Shown: positions 9,150-17,465 of the stretch, in pieces | Position numbering within the stretch: the first letter of the stretch is position 1 | Layout: each line of letters begins with the position of its first letter | Assembly (NCBI GenBank): GCA_965224325.1 | Contig: CBDCYT010000007.1 | Span: 186,001 to 250,000 of the forward strand | Length of the DNA: 64,000 bases | Direction: 5' to 3' | Source: CBDCMJ01 sp965224325 | Lineage (GTDB): Bacteria > Chloroflexota > Dehalococcoidia > Lucifugimonadales > UBA3495 | Made by a program: the position numbers and the translations under genes | The notes under the pieces: model-generated | The model's database searches: none | Seen by the model: only the letters and a program-made list of their open reading frames with translations | Told to the model about the DNA's origin: nothing

Positions 9150-10340
9150 CTAAAAATTGTGTGGTGTCCAGGGCCGGCGCCGGCTCGCGAACATGCGGTC
9201 AGCGCGGAATAATGCCCCTGGGGTGCGCTCCTCTGCCAAGCCCGCTTGGGCAAGTGTGCTGAAACTTGCCGCCCCCAAGTACGCCGACGCCAAGCCGGAA
9301 ACAGCCAGCGTCAAATCCGGAGATGAACTCGAGGCCCGGCATGAAGCCCCCTCAGCAGACCCTTCGAGCTCGAACCGTCCCTCGTTCCAGGGACATTGCT
9401 CGTCTCGCACCTCCAACACCAGGCGATCGCTTTGCGTATAACGCCGCAGCTTTAGGGCGGCCCCTACGTCTATCAGACGCAGCCACAGTGCATCCCGAGT
9501 CGACCGCTGTAGCCGCCGGGGGTCTGATAACATCCAAGGCAGAGGGTCGTCAACAGGACGCTTGACGGCCTCCGTGCCGCTAATGAGATCGGTATCAAAG
9601 CAAAATCGCCACAACGCGGCGTTCGCCTCCTTGGTCGTTGCCATTAACTCGTTCACGATCAGGGTGGTTCCGGTAGTACGGTAGGTTACATAACCGTCCA
9701 CTCTCCCAGCGTCCTCATAGGCAGCATAAAACAGGCCCCCTCGGCCGCCTTCTGTATGCTCCGGCGCTCGGGAATCCTGCTCCCATTGGTGAGGCGCTCT
9801 CTGGAACACGCCTGGACGGTCCATAGTGCTCCGCCGGAAGACCTCCGGTAGCTCTTTGGTAATATCCTCCGGATCGACAAAGGCGATCCGGCCGGGACTC
9901 TCGTGTTGCCGGGCGTATGCGGTGTGTTCACGCTCGATGGTCCATCGCTCGTGCAATGACGCAACACCATATCCGAACCTACCGTAGATTACGCTTTCGG
10001 AGGCGAACAGCGCCGCTAAAGGCTCGCCACGCTCGTGGACGTCGTTGAGCTGATGGAGCATCATCCTGGTCATCACGCCCTGACGCCTATGCGTGGGCTG
10101 TACGGCAACGTTGGACACACCTGCTATGACCGCCGAAGCCCCGGGAATGGACATCTCAAGCCGGTGAGAGTGAGCGCCGCCAACGATGTTATCTTGGTCA
10201 AATATCGCGATGGTACGGTCCAGGTCGAAATGCGGCCGCAATTCCTCTGGGTCATGGGCCAACCGGTTGCCATGGGCCCGCGACTCCGCCCGGAGCCACT
10301 GAACAAACTCGTCAGCGGTCACGGTTCTCAGTTCTAACAT
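9150..10340 (-). CDS. Eis-type GNAT N-acetyltransferase
   Basis: A 396-residue member of the Eis family, which transfers acetyl groups from acetyl-CoA to amines such as lysines or aminoglycosides. The N-terminal GNAT domain shows GVSNVAVQPTHRRQGV (~88), the acetyl-CoA site, and SVIYGRFGYGVAS (~120), whose Tyr matches the family's catalytic Tyr. A second GNAT-like domain follows, and then a sterol-carrier-like C-terminal domain (~300-396). The last residue is Phe (WTPHNF); in characterised Eis proteins the terminal carboxylate acts as catalytic base, so this end looks intact. The ATG follows GGAGAG at good spacing. Substrate unknown. Confidence 0.87.
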   Translation of the reverse strand: MLELRTVTADEFVQWLRAESRAHGNRLAHDPEELRPHFDLDRTIAIFDQDNIVGGAHSHRLEMSIPGASAVIAGVSNVAVQPTHRRQGVMTRMMLHQLNDVHERGEPLAALFASESVIYGRFGYGVASLHERWTIEREHTAYARQHESPGRIAFVDPEDITKELPEVFRRSTMDRPGVFQRAPHQWEQDSRAPEHTEGGRGGLFYAAYEDAGRVDGYVTYRTTGTTLIVNELMATTKEANAALWRFCFDTDLISGTEAVKRPVDDPLPWMLSDPRRLQRSTRDALWLRLIDVGAALKLRRYTQSDRLVLEVRDEQCPWNEGRFELEGSAEGASCRASSSSPDLTLAVSGLASAYLGAASFSTLAQAGLAEERTPGALFRADRMFASRRRPWTPHNF

Positions 10341-10901
10341 CGAGTTTACTCTCCGTGCCGATAAATCAATTTCACCAAGGGTGCTCTCACTAAGGGTAAC
10401 TCAACCAAACATCTTTGATGATTATAGAATATTGCGCGAGAGTCCCCCATATCTACCCATCTTACAGGGCAATCGCGTTTTAATTCGCAACTGCACGACC
10501 ACTCAGTGTTATCGTGCCTTGCTTCTCATTAACAACACCCCGAAAACGCCCTCCACCACTGGAAATTGGGATGGCTCAACAGACAAGAAAACTCAGAGGG
10601 AGGCAAGTTGTGTCCAAAAATGCTGGTCACCAAAAATGCTGGTCATATGAAAGAGTTGTCCGTTTATCTGATCCCAACTACGCACCGGAGTAAAGTGCGA
10701 TTGCCTTGGTTGAAGCCTATGTAGTTGTCAGACTGAAGGAGAAGAACTTGGTCCGCGGCGGTTGCTCCATATCCGACGCGCCGGCTTAGGCAGATCGGAG
10801 AGCCCATAGACCACCCCAAGCCTGGATAGCTACGAAGCCACGGATATTCTTTGAATGCAACAAGATTCCTGATAAACTCTTAAGCTGGATCAATAGGACT
10901 C
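10341..10901. other. Non-coding stretch before tRNA-Lys
   Basis: About 560 bases, locally more AT-rich than its neighbours. I see no credible reading frame and no copy of the repeat families. It should include the promoter of the tRNA genes. Confidence 0.4.
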
Positions 10902-10977
<76 letters not shown>

Positions 10978-11055
10978 ACTTCTTCAAGCAAGCAGTTCGG
11001 TTAGCCTCTTTTTGGCAGGTCAGCGCAAGCGTTGTAGGCTTGTTTTTGGGTTAAG

Positions 11056-11140
11056 GGGGAAGTGTCGGAACTGGTAGACGAGCATGATTTAGGATCATGT
11101 GCTGAAAGGCGTGGGAGTTCGAGTCTCCCCTTCCCCACCA
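11056..11140 (+). tRNA. tRNA-Leu (TAG)
   Basis: Class-II tRNA with a long variable arm and encoded CCA. The acceptor GGGGAAG pairs with CTTCCCC, the anticodon arm is CATGATTTAGGATCATG with anticodon TAG, the variable arm is TGCTGAAAGGCG, and the T-arm is GGGAGTTCGAGTCTCCC. Its 3' end and the bases after it recur at 33729-33767, suggesting it served as an integration site. Confidence 0.96.
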
Positions 11141-11165
11141 AACTGGACAAAATCGAGAACCTTCG
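11127..11165 (+). repeat. Putative attL: tRNA-Leu 3' end, copy 1
   Basis: The exact 18-bp string CCCCTTCCCCACCAAACT (11127-11144) is repeated at 33729-33746 in the same orientation. Looser similarity continues for about 20 more bases (GGACAAAATCGAGAACC against ACACAAAAACAAGAACC). Duplicated tRNA 3' ends are the usual footprint of integrase-mediated insertion, but no integrase gene is visible between the copies. Confidence 0.5.
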
Positions 11166-11961
11166 TGTTCCAGTGCCGATTGGTGGTGTAATCAAGCATT
11201 CCGGCGGGGGCCATGTCGCTCTCGGTCCGGCCTCCGCCAGCCCTGGTATCCGCCGACCCTCTGTGCCATCCTCTCAGGGAATAACGCGACAGACACTCAC
11301 GTTGACAAATGCCGGTTTGCCGGCCATTGTCAGATTGGATTTTTATATCTTTCGTGCTCCCCCCCGTATATGGAGGGAGATTACCCTGCCTTCCGATAGG
11401 ATAGCGTCAACGGACATTTCGGCGGTGGACACCGCCATGAAGCCTTTGCGCCGCTCCGCCTTCGCCTACGGAGCGCCTGCTCCTAAACAGGCGACTATAC
11501 CGCGGCAGGCCCGATACTCCAAGCAACATCCCCTCGCCGAACCGTGCCGGTTTGGGCGATACCCATCCGCGCCATCCGAATAAGGCGACCGCTCGCTCCA
11601 GAAGCGGGACTCCGCGCTCGCGGACCAGCGGCGACCACAGTCCGAAGCGTGGGCTTAGAGACTGACATGGATATTGTAATTGCTGTTACCGCGATGTTCT
11701 TGTCGGTTGGGCAATAGCGACGAAACTCTGCGGTACTCTTGGGCGGTGGATTTGGATGGAACCTAGGTTCCATAGAATTTACCAACTCTGAGGGCTCCAT
11801 AACCCCCATCGTCTAAACAGGTGGACCGCATAGAAAAACAGGGTTGCCTAATGGTCGGTTCGAACCCACCTAGGTGGGCCTAATGGGACTAAATTGCGAA
11901 CTCTTCGGTGAGAGGTCCTTATATAGTGGGAGGTTCTTATATAAAGGAGTCGAGAGCTGAC
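11141..11961. other. Non-coding stretch with a tRNA-like relic
   Basis: Several short frames occur but none has coding character. At 11802-11880 a degenerate tRNA-Glu-like string is visible (CCCCCATCGTCTA ... GGTTCGAACCC) without a foldable anticodon arm. A 14-bp palindrome CCCACCTAGGTGGG overlaps its end. Confidence 0.35.
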
Positions 11962-12198
11962 TCAGAAGACACGGGTCAATGCCCTCACAAAGCCTCCGGC
12001 CCGTCGGGTTGGCGGCTCCTCCATTTCATCGGAGCCGCCACGCAGCCTCTCAGCGGCTGACGAGAGGAGAGCCTGGCTCTCATTATCGCCGCTGCGCCCC
12101 TGTGGAGACAAGGCGGGCCACAGCGGTGTGATAGGTGCTTCCTCAGTACGGGGAGCCGCACGGGCAGGAGGGTGACGGGGAAGGTTCTTGATGGTCAT
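11962..12198 (-). CDS. Small hypothetical protein, coupled to the gene before it
   Basis: A 78-codon frame with fairly high GC at third positions. Its ATG overlaps the stop of the preceding small frame as ATGA, which suggests translational coupling. The product is Pro/Arg-rich with no signal peptide, membrane segment or recognised motif. It could equally be the tail of a decayed gene. Confidence 0.3.
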   Translation of the reverse strand: MTIKNLPRHPPARAAPRTEEAPITPLWPALSPQGRSGDNESQALLSSAAERLRGGSDEMEEPPTRRAGGFVRALTRVF

Positions 12199-12383
12199 GG
12201 CGTCGCCTCTCCCCGTCCCTCACCCTTCCCCATGCGGTAGTCGACACCCATCTCGGTGAAGATGTGCTTCGGACTGGTGCTCTCGTCCCCCAGCTTGACG
12301 CAGACCATCCCGGACTTCAAGCTGCGGTAGGAGCATGGAGCGGAGGTGACGGCCAAAGGAGCGTTAGACTGGATGGCCCGCAT
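12195..12383 (-). CDS. Small hypothetical protein
   Basis: A 62-codon frame with codon use like the real genes here (most third positions G or C): it contains VCVKLGDEST and HIFTEMGVDYRMGKGEG. It ends in ATGA shared with the next frame. No family is recognised. The sharply delimited coding character suggests a real small protein or a fragment of one in the mobile-element-rich zone upstream of the IS1380 transposase. Confidence 0.35.
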   Translation of the reverse strand: MRAIQSNAPLAVTSAPCSYRSLKSGMVCVKLGDESTSPKHIFTEMGVDYRMGKGEGRGEATP

Positions 12384-12754
12384 GTTTCGGTCCGTAACCG
12401 TGCTAAGGACACTTTCACATGAGCCCTATTTTGGAGCACGTTAGGTTTGACCCATGATCTGCCAGTGGAGGAGCGAATCTACGGTAGACTACCCAAAACG
12501 CTGTGACAGCGCGAGATTGTGGTGCTGCCTCGGAGGCCTGTATACTCAATTTGATGCAACCTTAGTGAGGTTCACGCGCATGCACCGCTTACTCAAGCCC
12601 ACATTTCCCATATGGCTGAATATCCCTCTGAGTAAATCGTCGGCATTCTTTAAACCATTGTCCATTTGTGAGACGTTGGCCGTCGGTATGGCTATAATTA
12701 CCCCATAGCCTGGCGAGTTTTATATAGGTAGCGTAAGCATCCTGGAGGCACCCC
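12384..12754. other. Non-coding stretch upstream of the transposase
   Basis: No gene is seen. It probably includes the left end of the IS1380-type element, but I could not find a matching inverted repeat downstream of the transposase. A TATAAT box lies at 12693-12698 without a well-spaced -35 box. Confidence 0.35.
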
Positions 12755-14086
12755 ATGGGTGACGGCGAAAAGGCCCCTCTCCGGCTCCAATTCAACCCCA
12801 AAATCCGCCTGGAATTCCACGGCTCAACCATCACCTCAGACGCTGGTCTTCTTGCTTTTCGAGAGTTTGATGATGCCTTGGGCCTTACCGAAATCGCTGA
12901 GGACTACCTCCAGGACCGCCGCACTGGTCGCAATATCCTCCACCACCTGGTTCCTCTGCTGCGCCAGTCTATCTTCAGTCGCCTGGCTGGCTACGACGAC
13001 ACCAACGATGCCGACCGTTTAGCCTACGACCCCGCCATGCGAGTAGTCGTGGGATGGCAGGGCTCGGAACGCAAGGCTGCCAGCACCAGCGAGATGGGGC
13101 GGTTTGAGACGGAGACCTTGACCGAGGAGAAGAACCTGAAGGGGCTGGCCCGGATGAATTCCCAATGGGTGGAGGGTGCCATGGTTCATACTCCACACCG
13201 GCGAGTGATCCTGGATATGGACAGTTCCGAGAGTCCAGTGCACGGCCAGCAGGAGGGAGCAGCCTACAACGGCCACTTCGAGTGTGTCTGTTATCACCCT
13301 CTCTTTCTGTTCAACCAGTTCGGGGATTGTGAAGCAGCGAAGCTACGGTCAGGCAACGTCCACAGTGCCGATGATTGGCAAGAAGTCCTCGATCCGGTGG
13401 TGGAGCGTTACTTGATAGCAGCAGTCAGGCTGCTGTTTCGTGCTGACGCCGCCTTTGCCAAGCCGGAGATATACGAATACCTGGAAGCGAGAAGCATCCG
13501 CTATGCCATCAGGCTGCGGTCCAATCAGGTGTTGCAGCGGGAGATAGCGCACTTGCTGGTACGGCCTACGGAGTGGCCTTCCCCGAAGCCCATCGTCTCC
13601 TATCATGACTTCGTCTACCAGGCCCAGAGTTGGAATGTATCCCGAAGAATGGTGGCCAAGGTGGAGTGGCACCAGGGAGAACTGTTTCCCAGAGTGGGCT
13701 TCATAGTCACCAATCTGACCTATCCAACTATAGGGATAGTCCGCTTTTACAATGGCCGGGGCACGGCGGAGCAATGGATCAAAGAAGGCAAGTACGCCCT
13801 GAACTGGACCAGGTTGTCCTGCCACAAGTTCGTGGCCAACCAGGTGAGGCTGGGACTGTTCGTAATGGCTTACAACCTGGGCAACTTCTTGAGAAGGCTG
13901 GCCGTGCCGGAGGAGATGAAACAGTGGTCGCTGACTAGCCTTCAAACCAGGATGATCAAGACTGGAGGGCGGTTGGTGCGCCATGCCAGAAGGCTGGTGT
14001 TTCAGCTTGCTGAGGTGCTCGTGAACCGGGAAATGCTAGGCGGGATACTGGAACGGATTGGCCGGCTTAGGCTGGCTCCTGGCTAG
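12755..14086 (+). CDS. IS1380-family DDE transposase
   Basis: Full-length 443-residue transposase. The family's N-terminal LEFHGSTITSDAGLLAFREF (~18) is present. The catalytic acidic residues lie in VILDMDSSESPVHGQQEGA (~153, first Asp), LFRADAAFAKPEIYEYLE (~232, second Asp) and NGRGTAEQWIKEGK (~336, Glu). C-terminal QVRLGLFVMAYNLGNFLRRL is also characteristic. Overlapping starts and good length suggest an intact gene. Terminal inverted repeats were not found by eye, so whether the element is still mobile is open. It sits in the mobile-element-rich zone after tRNA-Leu. Confidence 0.93.
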   Translation: MGDGEKAPLRLQFNPKIRLEFHGSTITSDAGLLAFREFDDALGLTEIAEDYLQDRRTGRNILHHLVPLLRQSIFSRLAGYDDTNDADRLAYDPAMRVVVGWQGSERKAASTSEMGRFETETLTEEKNLKGLARMNSQWVEGAMVHTPHRRVILDMDSSESPVHGQQEGAAYNGHFECVCYHPLFLFNQFGDCEAAKLRSGNVHSADDWQEVLDPVVERYLIAAVRLLFRADAAFAKPEIYEYLEARSIRYAIRLRSNQVLQREIAHLLVRPTEWPSPKPIVSYHDFVYQAQSWNVSRRMVAKVEWHQGELFPRVGFIVTNLTYPTIGIVRFYNGRGTAEQWIKEGKYALNWTRLSCHKFVANQVRLGLFVMAYNLGNFLRRLAVPEEMKQWSLTSLQTRMIKTGGRLVRHARRLVFQLAEVLVNREMLGGILERIGRLRLAPG

Positions 14087-14331
14087 TCCACTTTAGGAGC
14101 GTCGGGATTGATTACGGTTACCGGGTCGTACAGGGCAAAAGGGCTTCCCAAGGAAGAGACTTGGTCGTAGACAAGCGGTTTGGAGATTTTACGCTTGGCA
14201 GGACGGTGGTTGGTCCATGAAAGGAGGAATTTGAGCGAATCAGGACGCATTTGACGCCCTTGGAATGCGAGATTATAGTTGGCAGCATCCCTGCGGGAGC
14301 TATATCCAGGAAAGGTGGTTCGATCTGGGGA

Positions 14332-15153
14332 ATGTCGGTCAAGACTACTCGGAGGGGACTAAAGTTAACGGATGAGCGTGGCCGGGCAATGGAATTTCCC
14401 ATGCGCCAAGACTACGTGCAGCAACTTAAAGAACATGGCTTAGTCAAGAGTGAAAGTGAATTTGTCGCGGACGACCGCTTGACCGAAGCGGTCTATCTGG
14501 ATTGGCTCTTCCGCCCACAGGTCGGATGTGTCTTCGCTCAGTTACTGGCCCGGCCTGCTCATCGCACTGGAGTCAGAACCGTTGTAGCACGCGGACGTTC
14601 TGGCTTCGGCGTTCCCGCTGAGCTCGCCAGCCAGGTTGCTGGCCTTGTGGATGAGTCTGTGGCCGATGACTCCATCGAAGCCCTGAGCGTGTTGCTACCT
14701 CAGGTCCTCGACACTGAGGCCTTGGCCCACTTTGTTTGGGAACTGAACAACCAACCAAAATGGGCCATTGAGCAGGAACGCCCATGGCGTAAGACTTTGG
14801 TACTTGTTGGGATCAGAGTTGAGATTGACACCAACGTGGTTGCTGAAACTCTTGGTATGGGACCATTCGAGGTTTTTCCAACGACCCGTCAATGTCCCGT
14901 TACCACATTGGAGATCAGGACCAAAACCAAGCGAGCCAAGAGAAGTCACCTATCGAAAACACACCTCGCTGCCCATCTCGCTGACATCCCGGTGGACCAC
15001 GTGCTGACACCCACGCAGCATGGGGCAATGTTCAAGACGTTTACTCCGTGGCTCAAAAGGCGAATTTTGGGCAAACGCGGCGACCTCCGGGCGAAAGCCG
15101 GTGTAACGTATTCGATCCCAGCGGCTATATGGTCCTCGGTAAAGGTGAATTGA
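14332..15153 (+). CDS. Unknown protein of the DHH/DUF488 module
   Basis: I do not recognise this family. It has 273 residues from the ATG at 14332; a TTG extension to 14251 is possible but lacks a ribosome-binding site. The N-terminal third is helical-looking (RQDYVQQLKEHGLVKSE, FVADDRLTEAVYLDWLF). The middle has VDESVADDSIEALSVLLPQ and EALAHFVWELNNQ. The C-terminal third is very basic (EIRTKTKRAKRSHLSKTH, TPWLKRRILGKRGDLRAK), which suggests nucleic-acid contact. There is no signal peptide or membrane segment. Its stop lies 29 nt inside the end of the convergent DHH gene, so the two are packed tail to tail. It lies just downstream of the IS1380 transposase. Confidence 0.6.
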   Translation: MSVKTTRRGLKLTDERGRAMEFPMRQDYVQQLKEHGLVKSESEFVADDRLTEAVYLDWLFRPQVGCVFAQLLARPAHRTGVRTVVARGRSGFGVPAELASQVAGLVDESVADDSIEALSVLLPQVLDTEALAHFVWELNNQPKWAIEQERPWRKTLVLVGIRVEIDTNVVAETLGMGPFEVFPTTRQCPVTTLEIRTKTKRAKRSHLSKTHLAAHLADIPVDHVLTPTQHGAMFKTFTPWLKRRILGKRGDLRAKAGVTYSIPAAIWSSVKVN

Positions 15154-15868
15154 GCCTAGCATAGTCAAGTAGAGGGCTGGTCTGGCTGGACTGACGGCGA
15201 AGACCTCGGGCTGACTGGTGCATTTCCCGGTCCTCACCTGCAAGTGCTTCAATGAAGTCCCATCGACGCTCCCTAATTAGCTCCAGCAGCTTGTCACCGG
15301 CGATACCACCAACGTCCGCGGCCGCGCGCTTTACTCCTAGGGCGCGTCTTTGCAACAACGGCGTTGGGATGACGTTCGTCGGTGCTCCGTCGCATAACGC
15401 AGCTACTTGCATAATGTCTGGGTCCGGTATGCCGAGGCAGCATTCGAAAGGGTCGGGCACTTCGAGTAGGAGAACGTTACCTCTGGGATCTCGCGGGGCA
15501 GGCAGGGGATGATGATCGATCACGATAAACTGCTTGTGGGGTAGTCTGTCTGAGACGGTCAAGAGCCGCGCCAAAGAATCTTCGGGGTCTCGGAAGCTGA
15601 ATGCGATGTCCACGAACACCACTAGTTCGTGATTCGTTAAATCGAAATCAGCCAATCTTCCCCAGAATCTGTAGCTATTGGTCTTATTAGACACAATAGT
15701 CGTTACACATATTTTCTTTTGCATTAGATGATACCGAGTTTGCTCAGCCGCCAGGTGACCGTCGGCATCCGAATGGCCGAACAGTATAGCTGATCTCGTG
15801 CACGTAGCCACGTTCATACTCGACTTCAGGTAGGGCCTGACCGCCGAATGATTTTGGGAGAGCGCCAT
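15125..15868 (-). CDS. DHH-family phosphoesterase
   Basis: A 247-residue protein of the DHH phosphoesterase superfamily, manganese enzymes that hydrolyse phosphodiester or phosphoanhydride bonds in nanoRNAs, cyclic dinucleotides, single-stranded DNA (RecJ) or pyrophosphate. Motif I is LFGHSDADGHLAAEQT (~29), the metal-ligand Asp strand is VVFVDIAFSF (~82), and the signature IVIDHHPLP is at ~115. A complete DHHA1 substrate domain is not obvious; the C-terminal third has DVGGIAGDKLLELIRERR. The ATG at 15868 follows AGGAG and overlaps the DUF488 stop by 43 nt, indicating one transcript with it. Confidence 0.75.
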   Translation of the reverse strand: MALSQNHSAVRPYLKSSMNVATCTRSAILFGHSDADGHLAAEQTRYHLMQKKICVTTIVSNKTNSYRFWGRLADFDLTNHELVVFVDIAFSFRDPEDSLARLLTVSDRLPHKQFIVIDHHPLPAPRDPRGNVLLLEVPDPFECCLGIPDPDIMQVAALCDGAPTNVIPTPLLQRRALGVKRAAADVGGIAGDKLLELIRERRWDFIEALAGEDREMHQSARGLRRQSSQTSPLLDYARLNSPLPRTI

Positions 15869-16380
15869 GTGAGGTCTTCTCCTGGTGGTTCGAAAAGTGG
15901 TAGCTGAGGGCTTGTGGGGTCAATCATTGTTGTAGCATCTTGTATGGAGCCGTCACGTCTCAGGTGGAGCACGGTGACCCCACGCTCTAATAGCGTCCGC
16001 GCCAGAAGCGGGTGGCGATGGCATTTTGCTGGGTCTTCCTCGGTGCACATAAGGGCGATTCGGCGCTGCTCACTCTCGTCGATGACTTGCTTGATCCCAC
16101 GGCGGAATTCTGGCAACGCGGCTATTCGCTCATACGCTACACGATGGGATTCATAGAAATCGTCTCCCTCAGGGTGTCCTCCCAATTCGCTACCCAAGTA
16201 CAAATAATCCAACCCTTGATTGTTGAGGCGCCTACGTAGGGATTCGCGGTTGAAGTGGCGGAAGCGGGAATAAGGCTTTGATCGCACGTCAACAACGCAT
16301 TCGATACTGTGGTCCCTTAACAGGGCAAGAAATCCATCGGCTGGTTGATTCGAGTGACCAATAGTGAAAATTGTAGGCAT
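15826..16380 (-). CDS. DUF488-family protein
   Basis: A 184-residue member of the DUF488 family, of unknown biochemical function. The family pattern is clear: FTIGHSNQPADGFLALL (~5), VVDVRSKPYSRFRHFN (~29), LYLGSELGGHP (~60), FRRGIKQVIDESEQRRIALM (~91) and the Cys-rich CTEEDPAKCHRHPLLAR (~111), where two Cys and two His could bind a metal or act in catalysis. It is the first gene of a minus-strand pair with the DHH gene, and its ATG follows GAGGTAG. Members are often found near DNA-repair or mobile genes. The tight packing with a nuclease-fold partner suggests nucleic-acid or nucleotide metabolism. Confidence 0.85.
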   Translation of the reverse strand: MPTIFTIGHSNQPADGFLALLRDHSIECVVDVRSKPYSRFRHFNRESLRRRLNNQGLDYLYLGSELGGHPEGDDFYESHRVAYERIAALPEFRRGIKQVIDESEQRRIALMCTEEDPAKCHRHPLLARTLLERGVTVLHLRRDGSIQDATTMIDPTSPQLPLFEPPGEDLTWRSPKIIRRSGPT

Positions 16381-16518
16381 GAGACTACCTCGAATCGATA
16401 TTGTCCTAGCTTAAGCTAGGAGTATCTCTGTTTTCAATCATTTACAAGGGAAGATTTAGGCAAACTACTTCAGTCTTGGAGGCAACGCCCTTCGTCTCAA
16501 TCGCAGGTCGACAGCTAA

Positions 16519-16734
16519 GCCCTTCCTCACGTTTTCGAGAGCTTCTACCGCATTCAACAGTCCCGCCTTCACTGGACAGGCGGCACAGGTCTGGGATTGG
16601 CCATCACCCGGGATATAGTCGAGGCCCACGGGGATACGGTTGCGATAGCAAGTGGCGGCCTTGAACGGGGGTGCCACCGTGACTTGTCGCCTTCCCCTCA
16701 ACAAGTGAGGCTCATCCGCTGTGGCACGGATTGA
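16519..16734 (+). pseudogene. Histidine-kinase remnant (C-terminal ATPase part)
   Basis: A frame without a start codon, opening after a TAA at 16516, encodes ALPHVFESFYRIQQSR, then GGTGLGLAITRDIVEAHGD and a diverged tail to TGA. These are the F-box and G2-box of a sensor histidine kinase ATPase domain. Nothing upstream encodes the rest of the protein, so it is a decayed 3' fragment. Confidence 0.7.
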
Positions 16735-17115
16735 AACAGGTTGTGAATACAGATTATGGCGCGCTGGAGGGCGGTATAGCCCTGACGCGAAAGTGCCTTC
16801 AATCCACGCGGTTTGGAGAGCTTCATGGCTAAGGTCGTTGCGTGGGACGATCTGCCGAGGTTAGTCATTCAGGCGTAACGAGAGTGCAAGGAGTGATCCG
16901 GACTTTTCTGTTGACAATCAAAACCACTGCATCCAGCAAAGCCGAACAGTCCTGCGCCAATTGCGTGTACTGCCTACCGGCAACTATGGCCGGAAAAAGT
17001 GGGCCTAGGTGTACCGTACTGAGCCTGTCTCAGAATGGGCGGGGTTAGCCACCCTGTCCTGAAGGTGTAAGGCGCATGCTCGAGTGGCGGAGTGGATGAT
17101 GGCTGACGTTCTATA
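16735..17115. other. Non-coding scar region
   Basis: No gene is seen. An isolated AGCCTGTCTCAGAA at 17022-17035 matches the left end of the family-A repeat and then diverges, so it may be a truncated copy. Confidence 0.35.
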
Positions 17116-17240
17116 GTGCATGCCGCCGACTTCCAGGATGGGGATGGCGCGAAGCAGGTCTTGACCAAGCTGCTGAACCGGTTTCCCCGGTTGGAGGTGA
17201 TCTGGGTAGACGGGGCTTACGGCAGCCGGTTGGCAGAAAG
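17116..17240 (+). pseudogene. IS5-type transposase fragment
   Basis: The plus-strand frame VHAADFQDGDGAKQVL ... NRFPRLEVIWVDGAYGS is the second-catalytic-Asp region of IS5-family (IS1031-like) DDE transposases. Similarity stops near 17240, where an oppositely oriented IS3-type fragment begins. Only about 40 residues survive. Confidence 0.65.
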
Positions 17241-17353
17241 TCTGCTCGCTGAGGCCCGTCTTGCGGCAGACCTCCGAAACCGGTGTGCCCTCATCCGCTC
17301 GCCGCGGGCCGAAGACCACCTGCTCCGGGGGCACCGGTAACTTTTCATGGGAC
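17240..17353 (-). pseudogene. IS3-type OrfA fragment
   Basis: The minus strand encodes PVPPEQVVFGPRRADEG, then TPVSEVCRKTGLSEQTF, the helix-turn-helix N-terminus of IS3/IS911 OrfA (usual form TEEQIAFALRQAEAGTPVAEVCRKMGISEATFYRW). It breaks off right after SEQTF, at the junction with the IS5-type fragment, so this is an IS-into-IS scar. Confidence 0.65.
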
Positions 17354-17465
17354 GATCCTCCGCGCTTTTCAGCTTGGATCATCCCACAAGACTGGCATTT
17401 TTGCTGGGGAAGTTTCCGGGAAGCGTTCCAGAGCCCGCTGGAAACAAGTCTGTGTCGATGAACGG

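Noticed and set aside
9157..9565. Plus-strand frames opposite the Eis-type gene
   Set aside because: They are antisense shadows of a well-supported gene on the other strand.
11062..11583. A 173-codon plus-strand frame starting inside tRNA-Leu
   Set aside because: It begins in the tRNA and its product (MSELVDEHDLGSCAERR...) is the known false translation of tRNA-Leu sequence; the rest has no coding character.
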